Below, piece after piece: positions 35,214 to 43,413 of a stretch of DNA of 43,413 nt. This stretch comes from Pseudomonas sp. GD03858 (lineage in GTDB: Bacteria; Pseudomonadota; Gammaproteobacteria; Pseudomonadales; Pseudomonadaceae). Location: the NCBI RefSeq assembly GCF_029840925.1, contig NZ_JAOCDM010000037.1:1-43413 (forward strand), in the 5' to 3' direction. The notes below the pieces were generated by a model. The model worked only from the letters and a program-made list of their open reading frames with translations. It was not told where the DNA came from and searched no databases. Each line of letters begins with the position of its first letter. The stretch's first letter is position 1. Made by a program: the position numbers and the translations under genes.

Positions 35214-35831
35214 TCAGGCCAACCAGTCCAGACTCAGCAACAAGCGCCGTTCACCCGCTGGCGTCGAAGGCGAACGATGCACCAGGCCCGCGCCTTCGTT
35301 GCCCAACCACCTCTCACCCTTGAGCAATGCCACATCACCCGCCACCAGCCGACGAAGGTTATCCACAGACGGTTGATCGTGCTGCAACCTCGAACGATCG
35401 ATCGCCCCCTCCTCCAGCCATTCACTGCCGGCACCGGCGTAGGTGCTGAGCAAGCGCAACGGCACATGATCCACATGCATGCGCGGACACATCGCCCCCT
35501 CCAGCACGCGCAGGCGCACACCGATCCGCCGGGCGCCCAGCAGGCAGGTATACGCCGCCACCAGCCAGCGCACATCGGCGACGAAACCCTCGTAACCGTG
35601 TAGATCAGCGGTTTCCCTGAGCAAATCCACAAGCACCGGTGGCTGGCGCTCATCCACCTCGATCACCCGCTCATCGGACAGCGTCTGGCCGAGGCTGAGC
35701 ACCAGGCTGGCGAAGTCCTCCACCTGTGCGGGCAAGCGGCGCTGCCACACTGCCAGATTGACGCCGTCCTGGAGAATGTCAGTCATCACCTGGGGCGATG
35801 TACCGAAGACCTGGCGGATATCCACAGTCAT
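35214..35831 (-). CDS. DUF1826 protein, possible Fe(II)/2-oxoglutarate oxygenase fold
   Basis: 205 residues, cytoplasmic. DUF1826 is known to cluster with COG0523 genes under Zur but has no function. Reading it directly, residues 115-140 hold HVD (His119, Asp121) followed by '[14 protein letters not shown]'; then '[11 protein letters not shown]' (163-173) and VHRSP with His185, and ERR with Arg195/196 ten residues later, ending in 'LLLSLDWL'. That is the HxD...H...R layout of double-stranded beta-helix oxygenases. This is inference from pattern only. The start codon overlaps the upstream GTPase stop as ATGA, so the two are translationally coupled. Confidence 0.85.
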   Translation of the reverse strand: MTVDIRQVFGTSPQVMTDILQDGVNLAVWQRRLPAQVEDFASLVLSLGQTLSDERVIEVDERQPPVLVDLLRETADLHGYEGFVADVRWLVAAYTCLLGARRIGVRLRVLEGAMCPRMHVDHVPLRLLSTYAGAGSEWLEEGAIDRSRLQHDQPSVDNLRRLVAGDVALLKGERWLGNEGAGLVHRSPSTPAGERRLLLSLDWLA

Positions 35832-37036
35832 GCCGCGACGTCCTCATGCCAGGCCCCGAATGGATCGGGCAGCCGCAACCAGCCCATTGGCCCGAGCTCC
35901 ATTTCTTCGTCATCCAGCAGGCAGGCCTCGAGTTCTGTGGATAACTGTGCAAAATCGATGTTCTGCCCAATAAAGACCAGCTCCTGCCGGCAGTCACCAC
36001 TTTCCACCGACCAGTGCTCGAGGATCGCCGCGGTGCTTTCTTCATCCTGGGGCCATTGCTCGCGGGGCACGAAACGCCACCAGCGCCCCGCCAGCCCATG
36101 GCGCATCATGCCGCCGGCCTGGGACCAGCTACCGGCCTCGCGAAACTTGCTGGCCAGCCAGAAGAAACCTTTGGAGCGCAGCAGCCGGCCATTGCTCCAG
36201 GGCTTGTGGACAAAGTCGAAGAAACGCTGCGGATGGAACGGCCGACGCGCCTGCCAGGTGGTGGCGGCAATGCCGTACTCTTCGGTTTCCGGCACATGCT
36301 CGCCCCGCAGCTCCTGCAACCAGCCCGGCGCCTGGGCGGCCTGGTCGAAATCGAACAGACCGGTATCGAGTATGCGCGACAGCGCCACCTGGCCCATGAC
36401 CATCGGCACGATCTGCGCCCGAGCATTGAGACTGCGCAGGATGGCGATCAACTCTTCGCGTTGGTGCTGGCTGATCAGGTCGATCTTGCTCAACAGCAGC
36501 ACATCGGCGAACTCGACCTGTTCGATCAGCAGGTCGCTGATCGAGCGCTCGTCTGCTTCGCCCAAGGTCTCACCACGGCTGGCAAGACTGTCGGCAGCCT
36601 GGTAGTCGTGCAGGAAGTTCAAGCCATCGACCACGGTGACCATGGTATCCAGACGCGCCATGTCGGACAGGCTGCGGCCCTGTTCATCGCGGAACGTGAA
36701 TGTCTCGGCGACCGGCAGCGGCTCGGAGATCCCGGTGGACTCGATCAACAGGTAATCGAAGCGGCCCTCGCCAGCCAGTCGCGCCACCTCTTCCAGCAGG
36801 TCCTCACGCAGCGTGCAGCAGATGCAGCCGTTGCTCATCTCCACCAGTTTTTCTTCCGCGCGATTGAGGCTGACATTGCGCTGAACCTCACTGGCATCGA
36901 TATTGATTTCACTCATGTCGTTGACGATCACGGCGACGCGCAGATTGTCGCGGTTGCGCAGGACATGGTTGAGCAGCGTGCTCTTGCCGGCGCCGAGAAA
37001 GCCGGACAGCACAGTGACAGGAAGGCGGTTGGACAT
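35828..37036 (-). CDS. COG0523-family zinc GTPase, ZigA-like
   Basis: 402 residues. Walker [10 protein letters not shown] (12-20), '[16 protein letters not shown]' (37-51), the metal-binding GCICC (70-74), '[11 protein letters not shown]' and SKID (the NKxD position) are all present, with a CobW_C domain in the second half ('[12 protein letters not shown]'). The family resembles ZigA of Acinetobacter and YciC of Bacillus, proteins made under zinc starvation. First gene of the minus-strand unit, starting 46 nt from a Zur box that contains a perfect -10 TATAAT. ATG at 37036 with GAGG is chosen; the 13 upstream residues cross the promoter. Confidence 0.93.
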   Translation of the reverse strand: MSNRLPVTVLSGFLGAGKSTLLNHVLRNRDNLRVAVIVNDMSEINIDASEVQRNVSLNRAEEKLVEMSNGCICCTLREDLLEEVARLAGEGRFDYLLIESTGISEPLPVAETFTFRDEQGRSLSDMARLDTMVTVVDGLNFLHDYQAADSLASRGETLGEADERSISDLLIEQVEFADVLLLSKIDLISQHQREELIAILRSLNARAQIVPMVMGQVALSRILDTGLFDFDQAAQAPGWLQELRGEHVPETEEYGIAATTWQARRPFHPQRFFDFVHKPWSNGRLLRSKGFFWLASKFREAGSWSQAGGMMRHGLAGRWWRFVPREQWPQDEESTAAILEHWSVESGDCRQELVFIGQNIDFAQLSTELEACLLDDEEMELGPMGWLRLPDPFGAWHEDVAA

Positions 37037-37082
37037 GACAGACCTCATCGGGCAGGCGCATTCGAAACGATGCATTGCGCAA

Positions 37083-37097
37083 TGTTATATTATAACA
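37083..37097. promoter_or_regulatory. Zur operator
   Basis: TGTTATA-T-TATAACA, a perfect 7-1-7 inverted repeat, matching the core of the gamma-proteobacterial Zur consensus (GTTATANTATAAC). It lies between the divergent ZigA-like and exported-protein genes. On the minus strand its ATTATA is TATAAT, a perfect -10 hexamer, so zinc-loaded Zur would block that promoter directly. Confidence 0.88.
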
Positions 37098-37146
37098 ATA
37101 CAATTTCGCCAAGCCGTGTTGACCGAACGGTTGTCTGGAGAGCCAC

Positions 37147-37524
37147 ATGAAAGTCACTGCCTGGGTTGCGCTGCTGTTGTTCGTGCTGCCCTCACAGCTG
37201 TTCGCCATGCCGCGTACCGACCTTGCGCTATGCACACGCAGTGCGACCTTGCTGGCGTGCCAGGACAGCAAGGGCAACTACTACAGCGTGCGTACCGAGG
37301 GCAGCACCTTCTACCTGCGCGGGTTTGAAGTGGCGAGCAAGCGCCTGTGGGCACAAACCAACAGCCGCTATGGATCGCTGATGTTCTTCACCGGCCTGGC
37401 CAGTGACGGTGAAGCCTGGGTCGGCTACAGCCGACGCATTGGCTGGACCACCCTCAACCGCGTCTCCAGCTCCAGCGGTCAGCGTTTCGATCTGCATTGC
37501 AGCCTGGTCGGCGGTTGCCGCTGA
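37147..37524 (+). CDS. Small exported protein, likely Zur-controlled, unknown
   Basis: 125 residues, not recognised. Signal peptide with cleavage after Ala20 (SQLFA|MP), mature protein about 105 residues, beta-rich, with many Tyr/Trp and four cysteines (29, 38, 118, 124) that could form two disulfides in the periplasm. There is no His-rich metal site. ATG at 37147 has GGAG. It is the first gene after the Zur box (50 nt) and folE2 follows after 22 nt, so it is probably co-expressed in zinc shortage. Function cannot be stated. Confidence 0.8.
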   Translation: MKVTAWVALLLFVLPSQLFAMPRTDLALCTRSATLLACQDSKGNYYSVRTEGSTFYLRGFEVASKRLWAQTNSRYGSLMFFTGLASDGEAWVGYSRRIGWTTLNRVSSSSGQRFDLHCSLVGGCR

Positions 37525-37546
37525 CCATCATTCCAGGATTCCAGCC

Positions 37547-38428
37547 ATGACCAGCCTCACCCTCCCCGACATCGCCGCACAAGACAGCCAGCAGGCCCTG
37601 CCGCTGGATTGGGTCGGCATGTGCGGCATTGCCCTGCCGCTGCATATCGACGGCCGCAGCCTGAGCGCACACGCCGATGCTGGCGTGAGTCTGGACGATG
37701 GCGCAGCTCGGGGAATACACATGTCTCGGCTGTACCTGGCGCTGGAGGCGTTGGAACAGCAGGCACTGAGCCCACAGCTGATTCGCCGGACACTCGAACG
37801 CTTTCTCGCCAGCCATGAAGGGCTCTCGGACGCGGCCTACCTGCGCTTGTCGTTCGGCTATCTGCTCAAGCGTCCGGCCCTGGTCAGCCCGCTCGCAGGC
37901 TGGAAAAGCTACCCAGTGAGCATCGACGCACAGCTGAAAAAGCAAATGTTCCACGTGGAACTATCCGTGGATATTCCTTATTCCTCGACCTGCCCCTGCT
38001 CCGCAGCATTGGCTCGCCAGCTGATCCAGGAGCGCTTCGATCAGAACTTTGCTGGCCAGACAGTCGAGCGGGAAAGGGTTCGCCAATGGCTGGGCAGCAG
38101 CGACGGCATCGTCGCCACACCCCATAGCCAACGGAGCATGGCCAAGCTCAAGGTCAGGCTGGAAGGCAGCGAGATCCAGCTGACCGAGTTGATCGACATT
38201 GCCGAGCAGGCGTTGGGGACGGCGGTCCAGACAGCGGTCAAGCGTGCCGACGAACAGGCCTTTGCCTTGGCCAATGGGCAGAATCTGATGTTCTGCGAGG
38301 ATGCCGCCAGGCGCCTGCATGGGGCGTTACGGCAGCTAGAGGGCGTGGGCGGATTCAGCGTGCGCGTGGAACACGCAGAAAGCCTGCACGCCCACGACGC
38401 GGTGGCGGTCAGTCGGCATCGCTGGTAG
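37547..38428 (+). CDS. folE2: GTP cyclohydrolase FolE2 (type IB)
   Basis: 293 residues. Converts GTP to 7,8-dihydroneopterin triphosphate, first step of folate synthesis, as the replacement for zinc-dependent FolE when zinc is scarce; FolE2 works with other divalent metals. 'SVDIPYSSTCPCSAALAR' (140-157) has the catalytic Cys149, 'TPHSQRSMAKL' is the second signature, and 'RVEHAESLHAHDAV' the C-terminal His/Glu cluster. ATG at 37547 with AGGA; the frame opening at 37403 lies inside the preceding gene. Position behind a Zur box fits the known Zur control of folE2. Confidence 0.96.
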   Translation: MTSLTLPDIAAQDSQQALPLDWVGMCGIALPLHIDGRSLSAHADAGVSLDDGAARGIHMSRLYLALEALEQQALSPQLIRRTLERFLASHEGLSDAAYLRLSFGYLLKRPALVSPLAGWKSYPVSIDAQLKKQMFHVELSVDIPYSSTCPCSAALARQLIQERFDQNFAGQTVERERVRQWLGSSDGIVATPHSQRSMAKLKVRLEGSEIQLTELIDIAEQALGTAVQTAVKRADEQAFALANGQNLMFCEDAARRLHGALRQLEGVGGFSVRVEHAESLHAHDAVAVSRHRW

Positions 38429-38449
38429 ATCTTGCCAACCGGAACAGGC

Positions 38450-38977
38450 TCAGGTACGCGGTTTCACTGTTCCGCAATCGGCCCCCAACCAGACCGCCCG
38501 AGTGTCCATGGCGCCTTGCTGCTGGACACCCGATGCATTGAACGTGCCGTTGACCTTGGTCAGAAACTCGCGGTCGCTGAGGAAAGTCGCCTGACCTTGT
38601 CCCTGCGCCTTCGGGCAGCTGAACTGGAACTTCCAGACATTGCCGTTGCGCTCGGTGATCTTCTGCGTACAGCCCGACTGCGGATCCTGCAGGGGAATGT
38701 CATTGGTCTTGACCTGTTCCGGAGTCAGGCACGAGCGCACACCCTTGCCACCCACCGTGATGCCCTGCTTGGCCAGAGCGCCCTCCATCATCGCCCGTTG
38801 CTCGGGTGGCAGGTTCTTCAACTGGCCAAGCATGAATGCCATGTCTGGCAGCGGCTTGCCGTCGACCTGCATATTGCTGGTGGTCAGTTCCCATAAGCCA
38901 GGTTGCAGCATCTGCGCGTGAACCAGCGGGCTGCCCAGCCCCAGGACCAGGGCGAGCAATGGCAGACGAATCTTCAT
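38450..38977 (-). CDS. DUF3617-domain exported protein
   Basis: 175 residues with a signal peptide (cleavage after Ala21, 'LVHA|Q'). 'MLQPGLWELTTSNMQVDGKP' opens the mature protein, and cysteines near residues 83, 103, 121 and 168 ('RSCLTPEQV', 'GCTQKI', 'FSCPKA', 'ADCGTV') are probably disulfide-bonded. DUF3617 is a frequent periplasmic family of unknown function. ATG at 38977 has GAGGAG. Convergent with folE2 (21-nt gap) and divergent from cls. Confidence 0.85.
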   Translation of the reverse strand: MKIRLPLLALVLGLGSPLVHAQMLQPGLWELTTSNMQVDGKPLPDMAFMLGQLKNLPPEQRAMMEGALAKQGITVGGKGVRSCLTPEQVKTNDIPLQDPQSGCTQKITERNGNVWKFQFSCPKAQGQGQATFLSDREFLTKVNGTFNASGVQQQGAMDTRAVWLGADCGTVKPRT

Positions 38978-39106
38978 GGATGAAAGCTCCTCGAAATACC
39001 GGCTCCGGCCGGACTGAGCCTTTAGACGGCAAAATCGCCTGCAGGTTGCAGGCGACCCCTTGAACGTGGTCTGTTAGCGGCAGTGCTATTGGCAAGCAGG
39101 ATGCGT

Positions 39107-40546
39107 ATGGATTACCACAGCCCCTACTTCTTCGGTTACTTGCTCGGCGTCATTCATTTGCTCGGTTTCATCGCCGCCCTGCATGCGGTGTTCACCGTGC
39201 GTACCGCCCAAGGCGCGATTGCCTGGGCGATGTCGCTGTTGTTCATTCCTTACCTCACCCTCATCCCATACCTGGTGTTCGGCGCCCGCTCCTTCTATGC
39301 CTACATCCAGGCCAGGCGCCAGGCCAACCAGGAGATGCACGTGGCCATGGCCAACCTGAACTGGCGCCCCTGGGTCGAGGAGGCGCTCACGGCGCGGGAG
39401 TCGGACAGCTATGCCGCCCTGCGTGCCATGCCCAAGCTGGGGCGCATGCCATGCCTGGCCAACAACGAGGTGAAGCTGCTGATCGACGGCGAAGCCACTT
39501 TCGAAGCGATCTTCGCGGCCATCCGCGCGGCACGGGATACCGTGCTGGTGCAGTTCTTCATCATTCACGACGACGCCCTGGGCAAAGAGCTGCAACAACT
39601 GCTGCTGCACAAGGCCGCCGAAGGGGTACGTATTTTCGTGCTCTACGACCGGGTCGGCAGCCATGCCCTGCCTGCCAGCTACAGCCAGGTGCTGCGTGAC
39701 GGTGGCGTGCAGATCGAAGCCTTCGCCACACGACGTGGCTGGTTCAACCGCTTCCAGGTCAACTTCCGCAACCACCGCAAGATCGTGGTGGTCGATGGCG
39801 TGCAAGGCTTTCTCGGGGGCCACAACGTAGGCGACGAATACCTGGGCGCTCACCCCCGGCTCTCGCCCTGGCGCGATACTCATGTCCAGATCAGCGGCCC
39901 GGTGCTGGCCTGCCTGCAGGAATCCTTCGCCGAGGACTGGTACTGGGCCACGCGCCAGCTGCCACCGCTGATCCTGCCCGATGCCTACCCCGAAGACGGT
40001 GTGCTGTGTCAGGCCCTGGCCAGCGGCCCGGCCGATCCCCAGGAAACCTGTGCGCTGTTCTTCCTCGAAGCGATCCACTCGGCCACCCGCCGGGTGTGGA
40101 TCACCAGCCCCTACTTCATTCCCGACGAAGCCATCTTCGCGGCCTTGCGCCTGGCGGTACTGCGCGGTGTCGACGTGCGCATCCTGATCCCTTCGCGACC
40201 CGACCATCGCATCGTCTATGCCGCCTCCAGCCTGTTCGCCTTCGAGGCGGTTCGGGCGGGAGTGCGCATGTTCCGCTACCAGCCTGGTTTCCTGCATCAG
40301 AAGGTGGTGCTGGTGGACGACGAGGTCAGCGCCATCGGCAGTGCCAATCTCGACAACCGATCGTTCCGGCTGAACTTCGAGATCACCTTGCTCACGGTGG
40401 ATCGCGCCTTCGCCGATCAGGTCGAGCAGATGCTGGAAAATGATTTCGCCCAGGCCAGGGAGATCACCGCGGAAGACAGCCGCGACACCCATCGCCTGCA
40501 GCAACTGGGGATGCGCATTGCGCGCTTGATCTCGCCTATCCTCTGA
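39107..40546 (+). CDS. cls: Cardiolipin synthase A
   Basis: 479 residues. Condenses two phosphatidylglycerol molecules to cardiolipin and glycerol at the inner membrane. Two N-terminal membrane segments (about 9-31 and 40-60, '[20 protein letters not shown]' and '[20 protein letters not shown]') and two PLD motifs: His223-Lys225-Asp230 in NHRKIVVVD and His397-Lys399-Asp404 in [11 protein letters not shown] at 39107 (MDYHSPYF) is chosen with AGGA just upstream; starts at 39083 (GTG) and 39101 (ATG) add a few residues but fit the ribosome site less well. Length matches ClsA. Confidence 0.94.
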   Translation: MDYHSPYFFGYLLGVIHLLGFIAALHAVFTVRTAQGAIAWAMSLLFIPYLTLIPYLVFGARSFYAYIQARRQANQEMHVAMANLNWRPWVEEALTARESDSYAALRAMPKLGRMPCLANNEVKLLIDGEATFEAIFAAIRAARDTVLVQFFIIHDDALGKELQQLLLHKAAEGVRIFVLYDRVGSHALPASYSQVLRDGGVQIEAFATRRGWFNRFQVNFRNHRKIVVVDGVQGFLGGHNVGDEYLGAHPRLSPWRDTHVQISGPVLACLQESFAEDWYWATRQLPPLILPDAYPEDGVLCQALASGPADPQETCALFFLEAIHSATRRVWITSPYFIPDEAIFAALRLAVLRGVDVRILIPSRPDHRIVYAASSLFAFEAVRAGVRMFRYQPGFLHQKVVLVDDEVSAIGSANLDNRSFRLNFEITLLTVDRAFADQVEQMLENDFAQAREITAEDSRDTHRLQQLGMRIARLISPIL

Positions 40547-40551
40547 ACGCG

Positions 40552-40582
40552 CCGGCGTGCCCAGGCAGGGCAGGCACGCCGG
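40552..40582. terminator. Strong hairpin between convergent cls and cfa
   Basis: CCGGCGTGCC (40552-40561) pairs perfectly with GGCACGCCGG (40573-40582), 11-nt loop, between the two stops (40546 and 40591). There is no U-tract, so it may protect ends or need Rho. Confidence 0.55.
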
Positions 40583-40590
40583 GCTGAAGG

Positions 40591-41775
40591 TCAGCGATAG
40601 AGGTCCTCACGGGTCCATGGCAGGTCGTGATGACCATCGGCGTAAGGCTTCGCCGCGAGAATCTGGTGCAGGTTGATCCAGCCCTTGGAGAAGGCGTAGG
40701 CGCAACCGGCCAGGTACAGGCGCCAGATACGCAAGGTCTTCTCCGGCACCAGCGCGGCGGCGCGGTGCAACTGGTTCTCCAGGTTCTCGCTCCAGTGGTT
40801 GAGCGTCTTGGCGTAGTGCAGGCGCAGGCTCTCGATATCCACCACCTCCAGGCCCGCTTCGCAGATCCGCGCGGTGATCATCGAGATATGCGGCAGCTCG
40901 CCATGGGGGAAGACATAGCGGTCGATGAAATCGCCCGCGCCACGCCCCACCGGGCGGCCATCGACATGCTTGGCGGTGATGCCATGGTTCATTACCAGGC
41001 CGCCTTCGCGCACCGCGGCGAACAGTCTCTGGCAATACAGCTCCAGGTTGGCATGGCCAACGTGTTCGAACATGCCGACGCTCACCACCTTGTCGAAACG
41101 ACCGTCCTGGGGCAGGTCGCGATAGTCGAGAATCTGCAGGTCGACCTTGTCGGCCAGCCCCTCGTCCTTGACCCGTTGCCTGCCCAGCTTCAGCTGCTCT
41201 TTGCTCAGGGTGATACCGAACACCTTCGCGCCGTACTCACGAGCAGCGAAGCGCGCCAGCCCGCCCCAACCGCAGCCGACATCCAGCAGATACTCGCCGG
41301 CCTGCAGGCGCAGCTTGCGGCACAGATGGTCGAACTTGTCCTGCTGGGCCTGGGCCAGCGTGTTGTCCGGTTCCTTGAAGTAGGCGCAGGAGTAGGCCAT
41401 GTCCGGATCGAGCCACAGTTGGTAGAACTCGTTGGACAGGTCGTAGTGATAGGAAATCGCTTCGGCGTCGGTCGTCTTGTCGTGGGCGGTACGTACCGGC
41501 ACGCTCTCTTCTTCATCCTTGAGCAGCGCTTCGCTGAGCTCGTCGCAGACCCGGATGACTTCGCCGATATCACCCTCCAGCTCCAGCTTGCCTTCGACGA
41601 AGGCCGCGCCCAATTCGTCGAGGTTCGGGTGAGTGAGCTGAGTGATCAGCTGAGGTTCCTTGACCAGGATGGTGACCTGCGGACTCGGTCCCAGATCGAA
41701 CTGGTTACCGTCCCAGAGCTTGACGCGCAAAGGCAAGTGCAGGCTCTGCAACGCAGGTGGAAGTTGCGCAAGCAT
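40591..41775 (-). CDS. cfa: Cyclopropane-fatty-acyl-phospholipid synthase
   Basis: 394 residues. Transfers a methylene from S-adenosylmethionine onto the double bond of unsaturated acyl chains in membrane phospholipids, typical of stationary phase and stress. 'ISYHYDLSNEFYQLWLD' (107-123), the SAM-binding loop LDVGCGWGGLA (164-174), 'FGITLSKEQ' and 'FEHVGHANLELY' are hallmarks; 'AGCAYAFSKGWINLHQIL' near the C-terminus is also typical. ATG at 41775 has GGGGAGGG. A sigma-S promoter would be expected, but I could not pick one out with confidence. It is back to back with cls, but convergent, so the two lipid genes are not one operon. Confidence 0.95.
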   Translation of the reverse strand: MLAQLPPALQSLHLPLRVKLWDGNQFDLGPSPQVTILVKEPQLITQLTHPNLDELGAAFVEGKLELEGDIGEVIRVCDELSEALLKDEEESVPVRTAHDKTTDAEAISYHYDLSNEFYQLWLDPDMAYSCAYFKEPDNTLAQAQQDKFDHLCRKLRLQAGEYLLDVGCGWGGLARFAAREYGAKVFGITLSKEQLKLGRQRVKDEGLADKVDLQILDYRDLPQDGRFDKVVSVGMFEHVGHANLELYCQRLFAAVREGGLVMNHGITAKHVDGRPVGRGAGDFIDRYVFPHGELPHISMITARICEAGLEVVDIESLRLHYAKTLNHWSENLENQLHRAAALVPEKTLRIWRLYLAGCAYAFSKGWINLHQILAAKPYADGHHDLPWTREDLYR

Positions 41776-41915
41776 TCATGACCCTCCCCTTCATAGATAC
41801 GGGACGTCACGTCTCAACTTGTCGGACGTCACCGGATCAGGGTAGTTCATCCGTGCGAAGTTTCCGTTAATCGCGACCATAGTCTAGAGCTATCTGATCA
41901 GCTTACGGCCAACGG

Positions 41916-41927
41916 ATTGTATACAAT
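41916..41927. promoter_or_regulatory. Palindrome ATTGTATACAAT upstream of lpd
   Basis: A perfect 12-bp palindrome 62 nt before the lpd start. The core TTGTATACAA has the TNGT...ACNA form bound by many FadR-subfamily GntR regulators, and TATACA could also be a -10 hexamer. No regulator gene lies nearby. Confidence 0.45.
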
Positions 41928-41988
41928 TTTCCGCGCCGGGATTAACCTTGTGCCCCTCTCGCTTCCTCACACTCTCGGAGTAAAACCC

Positions 41989-43389
41989 ATGAAATCCTAT
42001 GACGTGGTGATCATTGGCGGCGGCCCCGGCGGCTACAACGCGGCGATTCGCGCGGGTCAGCTGGGCCTGAGCGTGGCCTGTGTCGAAGGGCGTGCGACCC
42101 TCGGCGGTACCTGCCTCAATGTAGGCTGCATGCCCTCCAAGGCATTGCTACATGCTTCCGAACTGTACGAGGCGGCCAGTGGAGAAGAATTCGCCCACCT
42201 GGGCATCGAGGTCAAACCGACCTTGAACCTGGCCCAGATGATGAAGCAGAAAGATGAAAGCGTGACCGGCCTGACCAAGGGCATCGAGTACCTGTTCCGC
42301 AAGAACAGGGTCGACTGGATCAAGGGTTGGGGGCGCCTGGACGGTGTCGGCAAGGTGATCGTCAAGGCCGAGGACGGCAGCGAAACCACCCTGCAGGCCA
42401 AGGACATCGTCATCGCCACCGGCTCCGAGCCCACGCCGCTGCCCGGCGTGACCATCGACAACCAGCGCATCATCGATTCCACTGGCGCCCTGTCGCTGCC
42501 CCAGGTGCCCAAGCACCTGATCGTGATCGGCGCCGGGGTGATCGGCTTGGAGCTGGGTTCGGTGTGGCGCCGCCTGGGCGCCGAAGTGACGGTGATCGAA
42601 TACCTTGATCGCATCTGCCCTGGCACCGATGAGGAAACCGCCAAGACCTTGCAGAAGGCCCTGGCCAAGCAAGGCATGACCTTCAAGCTCGGCAGCAAGG
42701 TGACCCAGGCCACATCCAGCGCCGACGGCGTCAGCCTGACCCTGGAGCCCGCCGCCGGTGGCAACGCCGAAACCCTGCAGGCCGACTACGTGCTGGTGGC
42801 CATCGGTCGCCGCCCTTACACCAAGGGCCTGAACCTGGAAAGCGTGGGGCTGGAAACCGACAAGCGCGGCATGCTCGCCCACGACCATCACCGCAGTGCG
42901 GTCCCGGGCATCTGGGTGATCGGCGACGTCACCTCTGGCCCGATGCTGGCGCACAAGGCCGAGGACGAAGCGGTGTCGTGTATCGAGCGCATCGCGGGCA
43001 AGGCCCATGAGGTCAATTACAACCTCATCCCCGGCGTCATCTACACCCGACCGGAACTGGCCAGCGTTGACAAAACCGAAGAACAGCTCAAGGCCGAAGG
43101 CCGCGCCTACAAGGTTGGCAAGTTCCCCTTCACCGCCAACAGCCGGGCCAAGATCAACCATGAGACCGAAGGCTTCGCCAAGGTCATCGCCGACGCCGTC
43201 ACCGACGAGGTGCTGGGCGTACACCTGGTGGGCCCGAGCGTGAGCGAGATGATCGGCGAATTCTGCGTGGCCATGGAATTCTCGGCCTCGGCCGAGGACA
43301 TCGCCCTCACCTGCCACCCGCACCCGACCCGCTCCGAGGCCCTGCGCCAGGCGGCGATGAATGTGGATGGGAAAGCGATGCAGATCTGA
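41989..43389 (+). CDS. lpd: Dihydrolipoyl dehydrogenase (orphan, Lpd3-like)
   Basis: 466 residues. FAD enzyme that reoxidises dihydrolipoyl groups of 2-oxo acid dehydrogenase complexes or the glycine cleavage system with NAD+. FAD loop GGGPGGYNAA (10-19), redox disulfide Cys42-Cys47 (GGTCLNVGC), NAD loop 'VIGAGVIGLELGSVWRRLGA', 'IGDVTSGPMLAHKAEDEAV', and catalytic His445-Glu450 (HPHPTRSE; the usual form is HPHPTLSE). P. putida has several; this one is not beside E1/E2 genes and corresponds in position to the third, LPD-3. ATG at 41989 with GGAG eight nt upstream; the frame from 41917 is rejected. Confidence 0.93.
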   Translation: MKSYDVVIIGGGPGGYNAAIRAGQLGLSVACVEGRATLGGTCLNVGCMPSKALLHASELYEAASGEEFAHLGIEVKPTLNLAQMMKQKDESVTGLTKGIEYLFRKNRVDWIKGWGRLDGVGKVIVKAEDGSETTLQAKDIVIATGSEPTPLPGVTIDNQRIIDSTGALSLPQVPKHLIVIGAGVIGLELGSVWRRLGAEVTVIEYLDRICPGTDEETAKTLQKALAKQGMTFKLGSKVTQATSSADGVSLTLEPAAGGNAETLQADYVLVAIGRRPYTKGLNLESVGLETDKRGMLAHDHHRSAVPGIWVIGDVTSGPMLAHKAEDEAVSCIERIAGKAHEVNYNLIPGVIYTRPELASVDKTEEQLKAEGRAYKVGKFPFTANSRAKINHETEGFAKVIADAVTDEVLGVHLVGPSVSEMIGEFCVAMEFSASAEDIALTCHPHPTRSEALRQAAMNVDGKAMQI

Positions 43390-43413
43390 TGCAAAGCCTT
43401 GCGTTAAGCTGCT

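Overview
The window reads as core chromosome of a high-GC Pseudomonas of the P. putida group. Gene order (purEK, aspA, an acetylpolyamine amidohydrolase gene, pycAB with a divergent LysR gene, zwf with an RpiR regulator gene, uvrD, pdxY, folE2, cls, cfa, lpd) matches, from memory, the stretch shortly before the origin in P. putida KT2440 (about PP_5331 to PP_5366). The many 'cgcgggtaaacccgctcccacag' REP elements are also typical of that group. I see no tRNA, rRNA, CRISPR array, phage or insertion sequence.

Layout. (1) 0-4 kb: an MFS symporter, a hotdog thioesterase, a YeaD-type mutarotase, a DUF3299 exported protein and a GlsB/YeaQ membrane protein. (2) 4.1-8.5 kb: purEK (CAIR route of purine synthesis) behind a structured leader, then a HypT-like LysR gene divergent from aspA. 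(3) 8.5-12 kb: an AraC regulator and a two-gene polyamine unit (deacetylase plus periplasmic binding protein). (4) 12-15.4 kb: a MocR regulator divergent from a PaiB-like protein and two GNAT acetyltransferases. (5) 15.5-20.1 kb: two-subunit pyruvate carboxylase with its divergent LysR regulator and a 72-residue orphan. (6) 20.3-23.2 kb: an RpiR/HexR-like regulator divergent from zwf across a HexR-type box, then a small unknown gene. (7) 23.2-30.1 kb: a PAS-GGDEF-EAL membrane protein, uvrD, a Tim44-domain protein and a SUKH-family protein. (8) 30.2-34.2 kb: a CPA2 antiporter, a second thioesterase, pdxY and a DUF3301 protein. (9) 34.2-38.4 kb: a zinc-starvation module around one near-perfect Zur box, with two COG0523 GTPases and DUF1826 on one side and a small exported protein plus zinc-independent folE2 on the other. 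(10) 38.4-43.4 kb: a DUF3617 protein, cardiolipin synthase, cyclopropane fatty acid synthase and an orphan dihydrolipoyl dehydrogenase.

Most genes serve central metabolism (purines, aspartate/fumarate, anaplerosis, pentose phosphate entry, PLP salvage), membrane lipids and stress. The least explained signals are: the Zur module, where DUF1826 carries an HxD...H...R pattern like an Fe(II)/2-oxoglutarate oxygenase; the purE leader with a terminator before the gene; a 12-bp tandem repeat of DnaA-box-like 9-mers in the MocR linker, together with clusters of exact TTATCCACA; REP elements that supply stop codons; and a uvrD promoter that predicts a leaderless mRNA. All calls come from reading the sequence and remembered family features; no search was run.
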